Assembly: GCF_016009175.1 (NCBI RefSeq)
Contig: NZ_JADUCM010000013.1
Location: 62,001-126,000, forward strand
DNA: 64,000 nt
Source of the DNA: Pseudomonas alkylphenolica
GTDB taxonomy: Bacteria; Pseudomonadota; Gammaproteobacteria; Pseudomonadales; Pseudomonadaceae
Direction: 5' to 3'
The notes beneath the pieces are model-generated. The model saw only the letters and a program-made list of their open reading frames with translations. It did no database searches and was not told the origin of the DNA. Positions 35,542-44,969 of the stretch are shown here, piece by piece (within the stretch, counting starts at the first letter, position 1; each line of letters begins with the position of its first letter). The translations under genes were made by a program, and so were the position numbers.

Positions 35542-36240
35542 ATGAGCAACGTCGACCACGCCGAAATCGCCAAGTTCGAGGCCCTGGCCCATCGCTGGTG
35601 GGACCGCGAAAGCGAGTTCAAGCCCTTGCACGACATCAACCCGCTGCGGGTCAACTGGATCGACGAGCGGGTCAAGCTGGCGGGCAAGAAGGTTCTCGAC
35701 GTCGGTTGCGGCGGCGGCATCCTCAGCGAAGCCATGGCCCTGCGCGGTGCCACCGTGACCGGTATCGACATGGGCGAAGCGCCCCTGGCCGTCGCCCAGT
35801 TGCACCAGCTTGAATCGGGTGTTCAGGTCGAGTACCGGCAGATCACCGCCGAAGCTCTGGCCGAAGAAATGCCCGAGCAGTTCGACGTGGTCACCTGCCT
35901 TGAGATGCTCGAGCACGTGCCGGACCCTTCCTCGGTGATCCGCGCCTGCTTCCGCATGGTCAAGCCTGGCGGTCAGGTGTTCTTCTCGACCATCAACCGC
36001 AACCCGAAGGCTTACCTGTTCGCGATCATCGGCGCTGAATACATCATGAAGCTGCTGCCACGCGGCACCCATGACTTCAAGAAGTTCATCCGCCCGTCCG
36101 AACTGGGCGCCTGGAGCCGCGAGGCCGGCCTGACCGTCAAGGACATCATCGGCCTGACCTACAACCCGCTGACCAAGCACTACAAGCTGGCCAGCGACGT
36201 CGACGTCAACTACATGATCCAGACCCTGCGCGAGGAATGA
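35542..36240 (+). CDS. ubiG: Bifunctional 3-demethylubiquinone / 2-polyprenyl-6-hydroxyphenol O-methyltransferase
   Basis: 232 residues. Performs both O-methylations of ubiquinone synthesis. SAM loop [13 protein letters not shown] (about 54-66), TGIDMGE, and [11 protein letters not shown]; near the end [13 protein letters not shown] and the membrane-contact region are typical of UbiG. The start used is the ATG at 35542 ([16 protein letters not shown]) after AGAGGACC; an in-frame ATG 12 codons upstream lacks support. The gene is followed at once by mupP, overlapping its possible first ATG. Confidence 0.96.
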   Translation: MSNVDHAEIAKFEALAHRWWDRESEFKPLHDINPLRVNWIDERVKLAGKKVLDVGCGGGILSEAMALRGATVTGIDMGEAPLAVAQLHQLESGVQVEYRQITAEALAEEMPEQFDVVTCLEMLEHVPDPSSVIRACFRMVKPGGQVFFSTINRNPKAYLFAIIGAEYIMKLLPRGTHDFKKFIRPSELGAWSREAGLTVKDIIGLTYNPLTKHYKLASDVDVNYMIQTLREE

Positions 36241-36242
36241 AC

Positions 36243-36914
36243 ATGCGCCTGAGAGCAGTACTTTTCGACATGGACGGCACCCTGCTCGACACGGCGCCGG
36301 ATTTCATCGCCATCTGCCAGGCGATGCTGGCCGAGCGCGGCCTGCCCGCCATCGATGACCAGCGCATCCGCGACGTGGTTTCCGGCGGTGCCAAGGCCAT
36401 GGTCGCGGTGACCTTCGACCTTGACCCCGAAGCACCGGAGTTCGAAGCCCTGCGCCTGGAATTCCTCGAGCGCTACCAGCAAGGCTGCGCGGTGCACAGC
36501 AAACTCTACGACGGCATGGCCGAACTGCTGGCCGACATCGAGAAAGCCAACCTGCTGTGGGGCGTGGTCACCAACAAGCCGGTGCGCTTCGCCGAGCCGA
36601 TCATGCAGCAACTGGGCCTGGCCGAGCGCTCCGCCCTGCTGATCTGCCCGGATCACGTGAAGAACAGCAAGCCGGACCCCGAGCCGCTGATCCTCGCCTG
36701 CAAGACCCTGAACCTGGACCCGGCCAGCGTCCTGTTCGTCGGCGACGACCTGCGCGACATCGAGTCGGGCCGCGATGCCGGTACCCGTACCGCTGCCGTG
36801 CGTTATGGCTATATTCATCCAAGTGACAACCCCAACAACTGGGGTGCGGATGTAGTCGTCGACCATCCGCTGGAACTGCGCAAAGTGCTTGATAGCGCGC
36901 TTTGCGGCTGCTGA
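36243..36914 (+). CDS. mupP: N-acetylmuramic acid-6-phosphate phosphatase (HAD family)
   Basis: 223 residues, HAD hydrolase of phosphoglycolate-phosphatase type: [11 protein letters not shown] with the nucleophile Asp and the acid/base Asp two residues on, [21 protein letters not shown] and [12 protein letters not shown]. Often called gph, but the gene next to ubiG and yciK in Pseudomonas is known as mupP, which dephosphorylates MurNAc-6-phosphate in cell-wall recycling and contributes to fosfomycin tolerance. The ATG at 36243 has GAGGA seven bases upstream; an ATG six bases earlier is too close to that site. Confidence 0.9.
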   Translation: MRLRAVLFDMDGTLLDTAPDFIAICQAMLAERGLPAIDDQRIRDVVSGGAKAMVAVTFDLDPEAPEFEALRLEFLERYQQGCAVHSKLYDGMAELLADIEKANLLWGVVTNKPVRFAEPIMQQLGLAERSALLICPDHVKNSKPDPEPLILACKTLNLDPASVLFVGDDLRDIESGRDAGTRTAAVRYGYIHPSDNPNNWGADVVVDHPLELRKVLDSALCGC

Positions 36915-36925
36915 CCCCTTAGCTG

Positions 36926-36942
36926 GCAAGGCGCTGCCTTGC
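36926..36942 (+). other. Small hairpin between mupP and yciK
   Basis: GCAAGGC-GCT-GCCTTGC is a perfect 7-bp stem with a three-base loop, 11 bases after the mupP stop; a second weaker stem CCTGC/GCAGG follows. No real T-run, so only a weak or factor-assisted terminator at best. Confidence 0.4.
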
Positions 36943-37013
36943 TTCGCCTGCAATGCCGGCACCTGCAGACCGCAGGCGCCGACGTTGCCCGCCCCCTATC
37001 ACGAGGCAACCTC

Positions 37014-37754
37014 ATGTTTGATTACTCCGCCCGCCCTGACCTGCTCAAAGGCCGGACCATCCTGGTCACCGGCGCCGGTCGCGGCATCGGCGCTGCAGCC
37101 GCCAAGGCCTACGCCGCCCATGGCGCTACCGTACTGCTGCTGGGCAAGACCGAAGGCAACCTGACCCAGGTCTATGACGAAATCGAAGCCGCCGGCCATC
37201 CAAAACCTGCGGTCATTCCGTTCAACCTGGAAACGGCCCTGCCCCACCAGTACGACGAACTCGCCGCCATGATTGAAACCGAGTTCGGCCACATCGACGG
37301 CCTGCTGCACAACGCCTCGATCATTGGCCCGCGCACACCGCTTGAGCAGTTGTCTGGCGACAACTTCATGCGTGTCATGCAGATCAACGTCAATGCCATG
37401 TTCATGCTTACCAGCACCCTGCTGCCGCTGCTCAAGCTGTCAGAAGATGCGTCGGTGATCTTCACCTCCAGCAGCGTCGGGCGCAAAGGCCGGGCCTACT
37501 GGGGTGCTTATGGAGTATCGAAATTCGCCACCGAGGGCCTGATGCAGACCCTGGCCGACGAACTGGAAGGCGTGGCGCCGGTGCGTGCCAACAGCGTCAA
37601 CCCGGGCGCAACCCGCACCAGCATGCGCGCCCAGGCGTATCCGGGCGAGAACCCGGAGAACAATCCGCTGCCCGAGCAGATCATGCCGGTCTATCTCTAC
37701 CTGATGGGCCCGGACAGCACCGGCGTCAACGGCCAGGCGTTCAACGCCCAGTAA
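37014..37754 (+). CDS. yciK: YciK-family short-chain oxidoreductase
   Basis: 246 residues, classical SDR: VTGAGRGIGAAAA NAD(P) motif, NASIIGPRTPLE, TSSSVGRKGRAYWGAYGVSK with catalytic Ser, Tyr and Lys. E. coli YciK is the nearest named protein; its substrate is not known. The chosen ATG (37014, MFDYSARPDLLKG) follows GAGGCAACC and matches the family start. It converges on the undA gene with only three bases between the stops. Confidence 0.9.
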   Translation: MFDYSARPDLLKGRTILVTGAGRGIGAAAAKAYAAHGATVLLLGKTEGNLTQVYDEIEAAGHPKPAVIPFNLETALPHQYDELAAMIETEFGHIDGLLHNASIIGPRTPLEQLSGDNFMRVMQINVNAMFMLTSTLLPLLKLSEDASVIFTSSSVGRKGRAYWGAYGVSKFATEGLMQTLADELEGVAPVRANSVNPGATRTSMRAQAYPGENPENNPLPEQIMPVYLYLMGPDSTGVNGQAFNAQ

Positions 37755-37757
37755 GGC

Positions 37758-38543
37758 TCAGCCCTCGACCAGTTCCGCCTGGACACGGGCGGGCTGGCGC
37801 TGTTCCTGCTGCATGCAGCGCTCAAGGAACAGGTACATGTAGTCATAGCTCTTGCAGATCGCCCGGCGCAACTGCGCCTGCAGCGCCTGGGGCGGGTTGT
37901 TGCCGGCCAGTGTGCAGACGATTTCCAGCGCCTCCCACGGGTGCGCATCGTCGTACTGGGCGTGCATCTTCAGCCACTTCATCGCGCGCTTGCGCCCTTC
38001 TTCCGGGAAGCCCTGAGCGTAGGCCCCCGTCGAGCACACCACCGCCGACCACTCACCGGTGGCACCTTCGATGGCATAGTTGGTGGCGGCAATGGCAACC
38101 ACCAGCGAGTCGGCCGCGCAGGCATGCCAGCACCAGTCGCTCAGGGCATTGAGCTCGGTCGGCACGTCCTGGTTTTGCAGGTCTTCAAGGCTCACGCCAT
38201 GGGCCAGGCTCCAGTTCAGCCAGTAATCGGCATGATTGAGCTCGACACGAATGTTGCGCATCAACCAGCGGCGCGCCATGTCTTCCCCAGGATGGCGTGC
38301 GTAACGGGTCTTGGTCAGGTTCTTGGCCATGTACAGGGAGAACTGTTCGACCACCGGCCAGCCGCCAATCAGGTACTGGCGCATGGTCCGACCACTGAGC
38401 CGGCCATCGCGCATGCGCTGGTAAAGTTCGTGTTCGACGACCCGGCGCTTGCTCTCATGGCAGTCCTTGATCAACTGCTGGGCCCAGAGCGGGTAACTGG
38501 TGGGGTCCATCAATGGACCGGTACGGACGAACGCGTCAATCAC
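37758..38543 (-). CDS. undA: Non-heme iron oxidase of the TenA/heme-oxygenase-like fold, UndA (1-undecene synthase)
   Basis: From the GTG at 38543, preceded by AAGGAG at ideal spacing, the protein has 261 residues, the length of UndA. It would usually be called a TenA family protein. Metal ligands of the heme-oxygenase-like diiron oxidases can be seen: E101-x2-H104, E159 and H194-x3-D198-x2-H201, with E66 as a further candidate; E101, H104 and H194 agree with the iron ligands I recall for Pseudomonas UndA. UndA uses O2 to turn dodecanoic acid into volatile 1-undecene and CO2. The thiaminase-type active site of TenA is not evident. UndA in other pseudomonads also lies near the gyrA-yciK region, as far as I remember. 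It follows the GGDEF-EAL gene by 37 bases. Confidence 0.85.
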   Translation of the reverse strand: MIDAFVRTGPLMDPTSYPLWAQQLIKDCHESKRRVVEHELYQRMRDGRLSGRTMRQYLIGGWPVVEQFSLYMAKNLTKTRYARHPGEDMARRWLMRNIRVELNHADYWLNWSLAHGVSLEDLQNQDVPTELNALSDWCWHACAADSLVVAIAATNYAIEGATGEWSAVVCSTGAYAQGFPEEGRKRAMKWLKMHAQYDDAHPWEALEIVCTLAGNNPPQALQAQLRRAICKSYDYMYLFLERCMQQEQRQPARVQAELVEG

Positions 38544-38580
38544 TGTCAGCTCCTTGTTCCTTGTGATTATCGTTGGATCG

Positions 38581-41037
38581 TCAGCGAAAGGTCCCTGGCG
38601 CCTTGAACAGCAGGGGCCTTGCGGCAATCCGTTGGCGATGAAGGCTGTCGCAGGTGAATACCTGCGGCCGCTCGATCAGGTACCCCTGGGCGTAATCGAC
38701 GCCGATCTCCTGCAGGGCCTGCTCGATCAACGGCGTCTCGACAAATTCGGCAATGGTGCGTTTGCCCATGACGTGACCGATGTGATTGATGACTTCAACC
38801 ATAGCCCGGTTGACCGGGTCATCAAGCATGTCTTTGACAAAACTTCCGTCGATTTTCAGGAAATCTACAGGCAAATGCTTCAAATAGGCAAATGACGACA
38901 TCCCGGCGCAGAAATCATCCAGCGAGAACCGGCAGCCCAGCGCCTTGAGTTCGTTGATAAAGCGAATGGCGCTGCCCAGGTTGGCAATGGCGCTGGTTTC
39001 GGTGATCTCGAAGCAAATCATCTGCGGCGGAATGGCGAACTCACCGAACAGCCGCTTCAGGTAGTCGAGGAATTTGTCATCGCCAATGCTGCTGCCGGAC
39101 AGGTTGATCGCGCACATGGCCAAAGGACCATCACGGCGCTCGTCCAGCCCCTGGCGAATGACCATGAACACGCTGCGCACTACCCAACGGTCGAGTGCGG
39201 TCATCAAACCGTAGCGCTCGGCGGCAGGAATGAAGCTGTCGGGCAAAATGATCCGGCCGTTTTCATCATGCAGGCGCAGAAGTATTTCGATATGACCCGG
39301 CCCGTCATCAGGCCCGAGGGCGGCGATCTCCTGGGCATACAGGCAAAAGCGGTTTTCCTCCAGGGCCACATGCAGACGCTGGATCCAGGCCATTTCGCCA
39401 AAGCGCATGGACAGTTCGCTGTCATCGGCATGGTAGACCTGAACCCGGTTGCGGCCCTTTTCCTTGGCCATGTAGCAGGCCATGTCGGCTGCACGCAACG
39501 AGGCTTCCAGTGTGGTGGGCAAGTGCGCGACATGTACCAGGCCAATGCTCACCGTGGTCATGAACGGCCGCGCTTTCCAGACAAAGTGCAGGCTCTGCAC
39601 CGCCTGACGCAGCCCTTCGGCAATGCGTTCGGCCTGATCCTGCGGGCAGTTTTCCAGCAGGATGCCGAATTCGTCGCCGCCCAACCGGGCCAGGGTGTCG
39701 CCCTCACGTAAGCCCGCCTGCAACACCGCACAAATGTGCCGCAGCAACTCATCGCCGGCAGCATGCCCGCAGGTATCGTTGACCAGTTTGAACTGGTCCA
39801 GGTCAAGGAACATCAGCGTATGCCGGGCCGGTTTGCGCGCCAGGGTGTTGATCGCCTGCTCCAGGCGGTATTCAAACTCGCGGCGGTTGGCCAGCCCGGT
39901 CAGCGCATCGTGGGTTGCCTGCCACGACAGGTTGGCGATGTACTGCCGTTCCTGGGTCATGTCGTGCAGTACCAGCACAACGCCGCTCACCTGCCCGTCT
40001 GCCATGATCGGCGCGCCCACCAGGGTCACCGATACCGTGCTGCCGTCCAGGCGCTGGATCAGCTTGGTGTGCTCGCTACCGCCCTTGAGACCGCCGCCAA
40101 GGATGTGCTCGATCAGGGTCAGGTTGTCTTTCTCGGCATTCTCATCGAGCAGGCTGAACAGCGCCGCCAATGGCAGCCCGTGGGCCTGGCTGGCGTGCCA
40201 GTGGGTCAATTGCTCGGCGGCCGGGTTCATGTAGGCGATGCAGCCGTCAACGTCAGTGGTGATGACCCCGTCGCCAATCGATTCGAGGGTGATCTGTGCC
40301 CGCTCCTTCTCGACCTGCAAGGCACTGGCAAAGGCCTGACGCTGGGTCAGCAACTTGCTTGAGCGCATCCAGGCCAGCCCGATCAGAAACAGCGCCGTTG
40401 CCAGGTTGGTCACCAGCAACAATTGCAACAACCTGCGCGAGCCTTCACCCAAGGCGTCGCTGAAGGCGCGTGCGGCGGGCGTCACGCCTTCGTTGATGGC
40501 GGCGATGCGCGATTTCCAGTTCGCGACAGCAGTGGCATCGGCCTTGCCCAGGCGAAAGTCTTCGTGCATCTGCCGGGCGACTTCGTCCAGCTGGCTGAGA
40601 AAGCCGTCACCCACGGCCCAGCGCTCGATGGCCCGCTCCAGGTAACTGACCTGGCGAAAATTGAGGTACAACCAGATGATGCTGGAGACGTCGTCAGGGT
40701 GGTTTCCGCCCTGGATCAAGCCGCGTCGTGCAGCCTCCAGGTCCGGCGTGGGCAAATCCAGGGCGACACGCAGGTCATGCCCGCCCAGCGGCACGGCAAT
40801 CGCCTGGCGATAGCGCTGAAATGTCGCTTCGTCGCGGCTATCGGCATACAGGTTGAGGTAATAGATCGCGTCTTTCTGGCCCTTGGACCAGAGACTCTCC
40901 CCCGCCACATATCCACGCACCGCCGACAAGGCGTACAAGCTGATGCTCCCGAGCAATGCCTGAAACAACACCACGGCTACAAAAGGCCAGATGATGCCCA
41001 ACAAATTCGGGGCTTCGAGAGTCCGTTTTCGCTTCAT
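38581..41037 (-). CDS. Membrane-bound PAS-GGDEF-EAL protein (c-di-GMP synthesis/degradation)
   Basis: 818 residues: membrane helices at about 13-33 and 203-224 enclosing a periplasmic sensor of ~165 residues, a PAS domain (about 245-365), GGDEF (about 375-535) and EAL (about 555-805). The cyclase site GGDEF (453-457) is intact, with an RxxD inhibitory site (R444-D447) exactly five residues before it. In the phosphodiesterase the signature is EIL (584-586) but the Glu is kept, as are Asn645, Glu677, Asp707-Asp708, Lys728 and the late Glu. Both activities are therefore possible. AAGGGACCTC precedes the ATG. undA follows 37 bases downstream and may be co-transcribed. Confidence 0.92.
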   Translation of the reverse strand: MKRKRTLEAPNLLGIIWPFVAVVLFQALLGSISLYALSAVRGYVAGESLWSKGQKDAIYYLNLYADSRDEATFQRYRQAIAVPLGGHDLRVALDLPTPDLEAARRGLIQGGNHPDDVSSIIWLYLNFRQVSYLERAIERWAVGDGFLSQLDEVARQMHEDFRLGKADATAVANWKSRIAAINEGVTPAARAFSDALGEGSRRLLQLLLVTNLATALFLIGLAWMRSSKLLTQRQAFASALQVEKERAQITLESIGDGVITTDVDGCIAYMNPAAEQLTHWHASQAHGLPLAALFSLLDENAEKDNLTLIEHILGGGLKGGSEHTKLIQRLDGSTVSVTLVGAPIMADGQVSGVVLVLHDMTQERQYIANLSWQATHDALTGLANRREFEYRLEQAINTLARKPARHTLMFLDLDQFKLVNDTCGHAAGDELLRHICAVLQAGLREGDTLARLGGDEFGILLENCPQDQAERIAEGLRQAVQSLHFVWKARPFMTTVSIGLVHVAHLPTTLEASLRAADMACYMAKEKGRNRVQVYHADDSELSMRFGEMAWIQRLHVALEENRFCLYAQEIAALGPDDGPGHIEILLRLHDENGRIILPDSFIPAAERYGLMTALDRWVVRSVFMVIRQGLDERRDGPLAMCAINLSGSSIGDDKFLDYLKRLFGEFAIPPQMICFEITETSAIANLGSAIRFINELKALGCRFSLDDFCAGMSSFAYLKHLPVDFLKIDGSFVKDMLDDPVNRAMVEVINHIGHVMGKRTIAEFVETPLIEQALQEIGVDYAQGYLIERPQVFTCDSLHRQRIAARPLLFKAPGTFR

Positions 41038-41148
41038 GAGGTCCCTTGCACACAGAGCCGGATGAATCTCTTGATCTTATAGATGCACAGCCTAGGCTAT
41101 TTGCCCTCAATACTGGAGCGCTTTTCTCAATTACTCAGCACTTTGCAA

Positions 41149-42981
41149 TCAGCTCTGCTGCAAATGGCCGTACAGCTTGGCGTACAGGCCGCCCTCTGCA
41201 ATCAGTTGCTGATGATCACCGTCCTCGGCGACATGCCCGCCATCAAACACCAGCACCCGGTCAGCCTGCTTCACGGCGGACAGCCGGTGGGCGATGATCA
41301 AGGTGGTACGCGCACTGAGGAAGCGCGCCAGGGCCTGATGCAGGTTGTATTCGGTGGCGGCGTCCAGCGCCGAGGTGGCTTCGTCGAGAATCACCACCTT
41401 GGGTTCGGCGAGGACCATGCGCGCAATCGCCAGGCGCTGGCGCTGACCACCAGACAGGCGCACACCCGAGCGCCCGACCACGGTATCGAGCCCCAGCGGC
41501 AATGCCGCAATGGTGGTGTCGAGTTGCGCGATACCCAGGGCCTGCCAACAGGCCTCGTCACTGCAGTCGCGGCCCATGGTCAGGTTGGCGCGCACCGTGT
41601 CGTTGAACAGCGACGGGTGCTGCAGCACCACTGCCACGTGTTCACGCAGGGTCTCCAGGCCAATGTCCTGCAAGGTTGAACCACCAAAGCGGATGGTGCC
41701 GGCCTGAGCGCTGTAGAGCCCGAGCAACAACTGCACCAGGGTGCTTTTGCCGCCACCACTGGCACCGACAATGGCCACCTTTTCCCCGGGGGCAATGGAC
41801 AGGTTGAGGTGGTCGAGCACCGGTTCGTCGGCATAGGCAAAGCGCAATCCCTGCACTTCGAGCCCGACCGTGTCACGACCCTTGAACGGATCGACACCAC
41901 CGGGGTATTGCGGTTCGTCGGCACGCGCGAGCAGCTCGTTGAGCCGGCTCAGCGCACCCCCTGCGGCATAGTAGGCGTACTGCAGGTTGAGCAGCTGCTC
42001 GACCGGGCCGATCATGAACCACAGGTAGCTGAACACCGCCAGCATCTGCCCGATCGACAGGTCGGAAAACAGCACGGTGAGCATCGCCGCAGCGCGGAAA
42101 ATATCGATGCCGAACTGAAACAGCAGGCCACTGGCCCGACCGCTGGCATCGCTTTTCCACTGCGAAGCGACGGCATAGTTACGCACCTCTTGCGCACGCA
42201 CGCCCAAACGCCCGAGGAAATACCCCTGGCGGTTGCTGGCGCGGATCTCCTGGATCGCGTCGAGGGTTTCGGTCAGCGCCTGGGTAAAACGCGAGGTGCT
42301 GTCGTTCTCGAGCTTCTTCAGGTGTTTGACCCGCTTGCCCAACTGCACCGTGGCGAAAATCACCAACGGGTTGAACAACAGGATCAACAGTGCCAGCTTC
42401 CAGTGCATCCACATCAGGATCGCGGCGGTGCCGGTCAGCGTCAGCATCGCCACCAGAAAGCGGCTCAGGGTTTCGCCGACAAACTTGTCCAGGGTGTCCA
42501 GGTCGGTCACCAGGTGGGTGGTCACCGTGCCGCTGCCCAGGCTTTCATACTCCTTGAGGGAGATGCGCTTGAGGCGTTCGATCAGGCGGATGCGCAAGCG
42601 GTAGACAATGTCTTTGGCCAGGCCGGCGAACAATTTGGCCTGCATCACGTTGAAGGCCAGTGCAGCACAGCGCAGGCACAGGGTCACGACCAGCATCAGG
42701 CCGATGTAGCCGGCCGCCACCTGCCAGGCGCCAGGCAACAGCTGGTTCATCCACTTGAGCGCGGCATCACCGTGGCCAAGCAGCACTTCATCGACCAGCA
42801 ATGGCAGCAGCAACGGAATCGGCACGCTGCACAGCGCCGCCAACACGGCCACACCGTTGGCGATCCACAGGGCTTTCTTGTGATGCAGGGCCAGGCGGCG
42901 GATTTCCGCCCAGCTCAGGCGATCGGCAACAACCGGGGCAGGCCCCGGCACAGGGTCGGGTGACCCAGGCACGTCAAGCAC
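41149..42981 (-). CDS. ABC exporter half-transporter (membrane and ATPase domains fused)
   Basis: 610 residues. Six transmembrane helices span about 35-320 (type I exporter fold), followed by a nucleotide-binding domain with GASGGGKST Walker A, LSGGQRQR signature, VILDEATSALD Walker B and the IAHRLS switch. It should form a homodimer in the inner membrane. A Pro-rich N-terminus precedes the first helix; there is no peptidase domain. The GTG start overlaps the upstream DsbA-like gene by eight bases. Substrate unknown; the family covers lipid, peptide and drug export. Confidence 0.9.
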   Translation of the reverse strand: MLDVPGSPDPVPGPAPVVADRLSWAEIRRLALHHKKALWIANGVAVLAALCSVPIPLLLPLLVDEVLLGHGDAALKWMNQLLPGAWQVAAGYIGLMLVVTLCLRCAALAFNVMQAKLFAGLAKDIVYRLRIRLIERLKRISLKEYESLGSGTVTTHLVTDLDTLDKFVGETLSRFLVAMLTLTGTAAILMWMHWKLALLILLFNPLVIFATVQLGKRVKHLKKLENDSTSRFTQALTETLDAIQEIRASNRQGYFLGRLGVRAQEVRNYAVASQWKSDASGRASGLLFQFGIDIFRAAAMLTVLFSDLSIGQMLAVFSYLWFMIGPVEQLLNLQYAYYAAGGALSRLNELLARADEPQYPGGVDPFKGRDTVGLEVQGLRFAYADEPVLDHLNLSIAPGEKVAIVGASGGGKSTLVQLLLGLYSAQAGTIRFGGSTLQDIGLETLREHVAVVLQHPSLFNDTVRANLTMGRDCSDEACWQALGIAQLDTTIAALPLGLDTVVGRSGVRLSGGQRQRLAIARMVLAEPKVVILDEATSALDAATEYNLHQALARFLSARTTLIIAHRLSAVKQADRVLVFDGGHVAEDGDHQQLIAEGGLYAKLYGHLQQS

Positions 42982-43606
42982 AGGCAGCCTGCTGCAGCCA
43001 GCGGCCGAGCAACGGGCTCAAGGCATCGAGCGACTGATAGCCGTTGGTCAGCAAAGCCAGCTGGCCATTGCGTTCGGCCAGCAAGGTCGGGAAGCCGGCA
43101 ATGCCCAGGTCTTGCACCCAGGTGAAGTCGGCAGCGGTGGCAGCGCGCACGTCAGTGCTGGTGAAACGCTCGGCAAAGGCTGCGCGGTCAAAACCGACCT
43201 GCTCGGCCAGATCAACCAGCGCCGGTGCCAGGGTAACGTCGACACTGCCCTGATAAAACGCCTGCTGGATTGCCGCCAGCAAGGCCCAGGTACGCGTCGG
43301 GTCCAGGCCCCGCGCCGTTACCAGCGCCCGGCAGGCCGGCTCGGTGTCGTAGACGAAACCTTCTGGCATGGCACCTTCAAGGGTGAAGGGCTGGCCCGTG
43401 GTTTCGTTGACCGCCTGCCAATGCTCAAGGATGTAGCGCCGGGTCGAGGCATCCAGCGGCGTGCTGCCGCTGCGCAAGCCACCTGGCACCAGGTGGGTCT
43501 CGATCCCGGCGGCGTGCGCCTGGGCGATCAGGGCCTGCGCCACCGGGGCAAACCCCCAACACCATGAGCACATCGGGTCCATCACATAGAGCAGGCGTGC
43601 GGACAT
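42974..43606 (-). CDS. DsbA-family thioredoxin-fold protein
   Basis: 210 residues, cytoplasmic (no signal peptide). The redox motif C13-S-W-C16 follows LLYVMDPMC, and the cis-Pro loop is seen at IAGFPTLLAERNG. This is the FrnE/DsbA-like branch also found as 2-hydroxychromene isomerase relatives; substrate unknown. It starts three bases after the trhO stop and overlaps the ABC transporter gene, so trhO, this gene and the transporter are likely one transcript. Confidence 0.85.
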   Translation of the reverse strand: MSARLLYVMDPMCSWCWGFAPVAQALIAQAHAAGIETHLVPGGLRSGSTPLDASTRRYILEHWQAVNETTGQPFTLEGAMPEGFVYDTEPACRALVTARGLDPTRTWALLAAIQQAFYQGSVDVTLAPALVDLAEQVGFDRAAFAERFTSTDVRAATAADFTWVQDLGIAGFPTLLAERNGQLALLTNGYQSLDALSPLLGRWLQQAACA

Positions 43607-43609
43607 CTA

Positions 43610-44548
43610 TCAGGCCTCGGCAGCTTTACGATAATTGTGGCCGATCGGGTGCGGCATGTTGCGGGCCTTGGCCAGCTCGATCTGCTTCTGCCGGTCGACA
43701 GCGCTGCGTCGGGTCTTTTCGCTCAGGCTGTCCCAGCAATGCGGGCAGCTGATGCCTGGCGAATAGTGCTCGGACGCACGGTCTTCCACGCTGATCGGGG
43801 TACGGCAGGCATGGCACTGGTCGTAATCGCCTTCGGTCAGGTCGTGACGCACGGTGACCCGGTTGTCGAACACGAAGCAGTCACCCTGCCAGCGGCTTTC
43901 CTCCTGAGGCACCTCTTCGAGGTATTTCAGGATCCCGCCCTTAAGATGATAGACCTCTTCGAAACCTTCACCGAGCATGTAGCTGGAGGCTTTCTCGCAG
44001 CGGATGCCGCCGGTGCAGAACATCGCCACCTTTTTGTGCTTCGACGGGTCGAAGTTGGCCTTGATGTACTCGGGAAACTCACGGAACGTGGTGGTTTTCG
44101 GGTCGATTGCACCTTCGAAAGTACCAATCGCCACTTCGTAGTCGTTGCGGGTGTCGATCAGCAGCACTTCCGGGTCGCTGATCAGCGCGTTCCAGTCCTG
44201 CGGCTCGACGTAGGTGCCGACGGTGTGGTTCGGGTCGACGCCCGGCACACCGAGCGTGACGATCTCTTTCTTGAGCTTGACCTTGGTGCGATAGAACGGC
44301 TGCTCGTCGCAGTAGGATTCCTTGTGGTCGATATCGACCAGGCGCGCATCGCTGCGCAGCCAGGCCAACAGGCCGTCGATCCCTTCACGGGTACCGGAAA
44401 CGGTGCCGTTGATACCTTCCTCGGCCAGCAACAGGGTGCCCTTGATGCCATTGGCCGTCATGCTGTCGAGCAGCGGCTCGCGCAGCTCGACGTAATCTTT
44501 CAGGGTGACGAATTTGTACAGCGCCGCCACGACGATAGCTTGGGTCAT
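43610..44548 (-). CDS. trhO: tRNA uridine(34) hydroxylase, rhodanese family
   Basis: 312 residues (YceA in E. coli). Makes 5-hydroxyuridine at the wobble position of certain tRNAs with O2. N-terminal acylphosphatase-like domain (about 1-95), rhodanese domain (about 125-215) with the active loop FCTGGIRC (Cys178, Cys184), and a C-terminal region with CHACRTPI and CPHC that may bind zinc. The ATG at 44548 follows TGGAGAT; a longer open frame upstream runs through the terminator of bolA and is not credible. It is first of a run with the DsbA-like and ABC genes. Confidence 0.93.
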   Translation of the reverse strand: MTQAIVVAALYKFVTLKDYVELREPLLDSMTANGIKGTLLLAEEGINGTVSGTREGIDGLLAWLRSDARLVDIDHKESYCDEQPFYRTKVKLKKEIVTLGVPGVDPNHTVGTYVEPQDWNALISDPEVLLIDTRNDYEVAIGTFEGAIDPKTTTFREFPEYIKANFDPSKHKKVAMFCTGGIRCEKASSYMLGEGFEEVYHLKGGILKYLEEVPQEESRWQGDCFVFDNRVTVRHDLTEGDYDQCHACRTPISVEDRASEHYSPGISCPHCWDSLSEKTRRSAVDRQKQIELAKARNMPHPIGHNYRKAAEA

Positions 44549-44596
44549 GCGATAAATCTCCAGGTGGTCACCCTCGCAAAGGGCGGACCGGATGGC

Positions 44597-44625
44597 AAAA
44601 AAAACGCGCCGACGAGCGGCGCGTT
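44597..44625 (-). terminator. Intrinsic terminator of bolA
   Basis: On the minus strand CGCGCCG-CTCGT-CGGCGCG followed by eight T. It lies 30 bases beyond the bolA stop and just before trhO, whose promoter must sit within or right after it. Confidence 0.93.
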
Positions 44626-44655
44626 GCACATTCTAGCAAAAACCTGACGATGAAA

Positions 44656-44955
44656 TCAGTGTTTGCTGCCACCTGCGCAGGTGGGTGAAGCCGGCGCTGC
44701 ACCGACCTTCTGCCACTCTTCGGGGGTGTAGGTGTGCAGGGCCAGAGCATGGAACTGCCCCATCAGCTCACCCAGGGTGGCGTAGACCTTCTGGTGGCGC
44801 TTGACCATGTTCAGGCCTGCAAACTGCTCGCTGACCAGCACCGCCTTGTAATGGGTTTCTTGCCCACGGCTGTGCATGTGGCTTTCGTCGAGCACCGACA
44901 GGTGCTGCGGCGCCAGCGCGGCCAGGCTTTGTTCAATCTTTTGCTGCATCGACAT
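44656..44955 (-). CDS. bolA: BolA family protein
   Basis: 99 residues with the BolA fold: SVLDESHMHSRGQETHYKAVLVS, FAGLNMVKRHQKVY and the signature FHALALHTYTPEEW. Conserved His residues bind iron-sulfur clusters together with monothiol glutaredoxin; BolA also affects cell shape and stress responses. GGAG lies six bases before the ATG. It starts 14 bases after the DUF2059 gene and ends at its own terminator, so the two form a short operon. Confidence 0.93.
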   Translation of the reverse strand: MSMQQKIEQSLAALAPQHLSVLDESHMHSRGQETHYKAVLVSEQFAGLNMVKRHQKVYATLGELMGQFHALALHTYTPEEWQKVGAAPASPTCAGGSKH

Positions 44956-44969
44956 GGAAAGCTCCGCGT

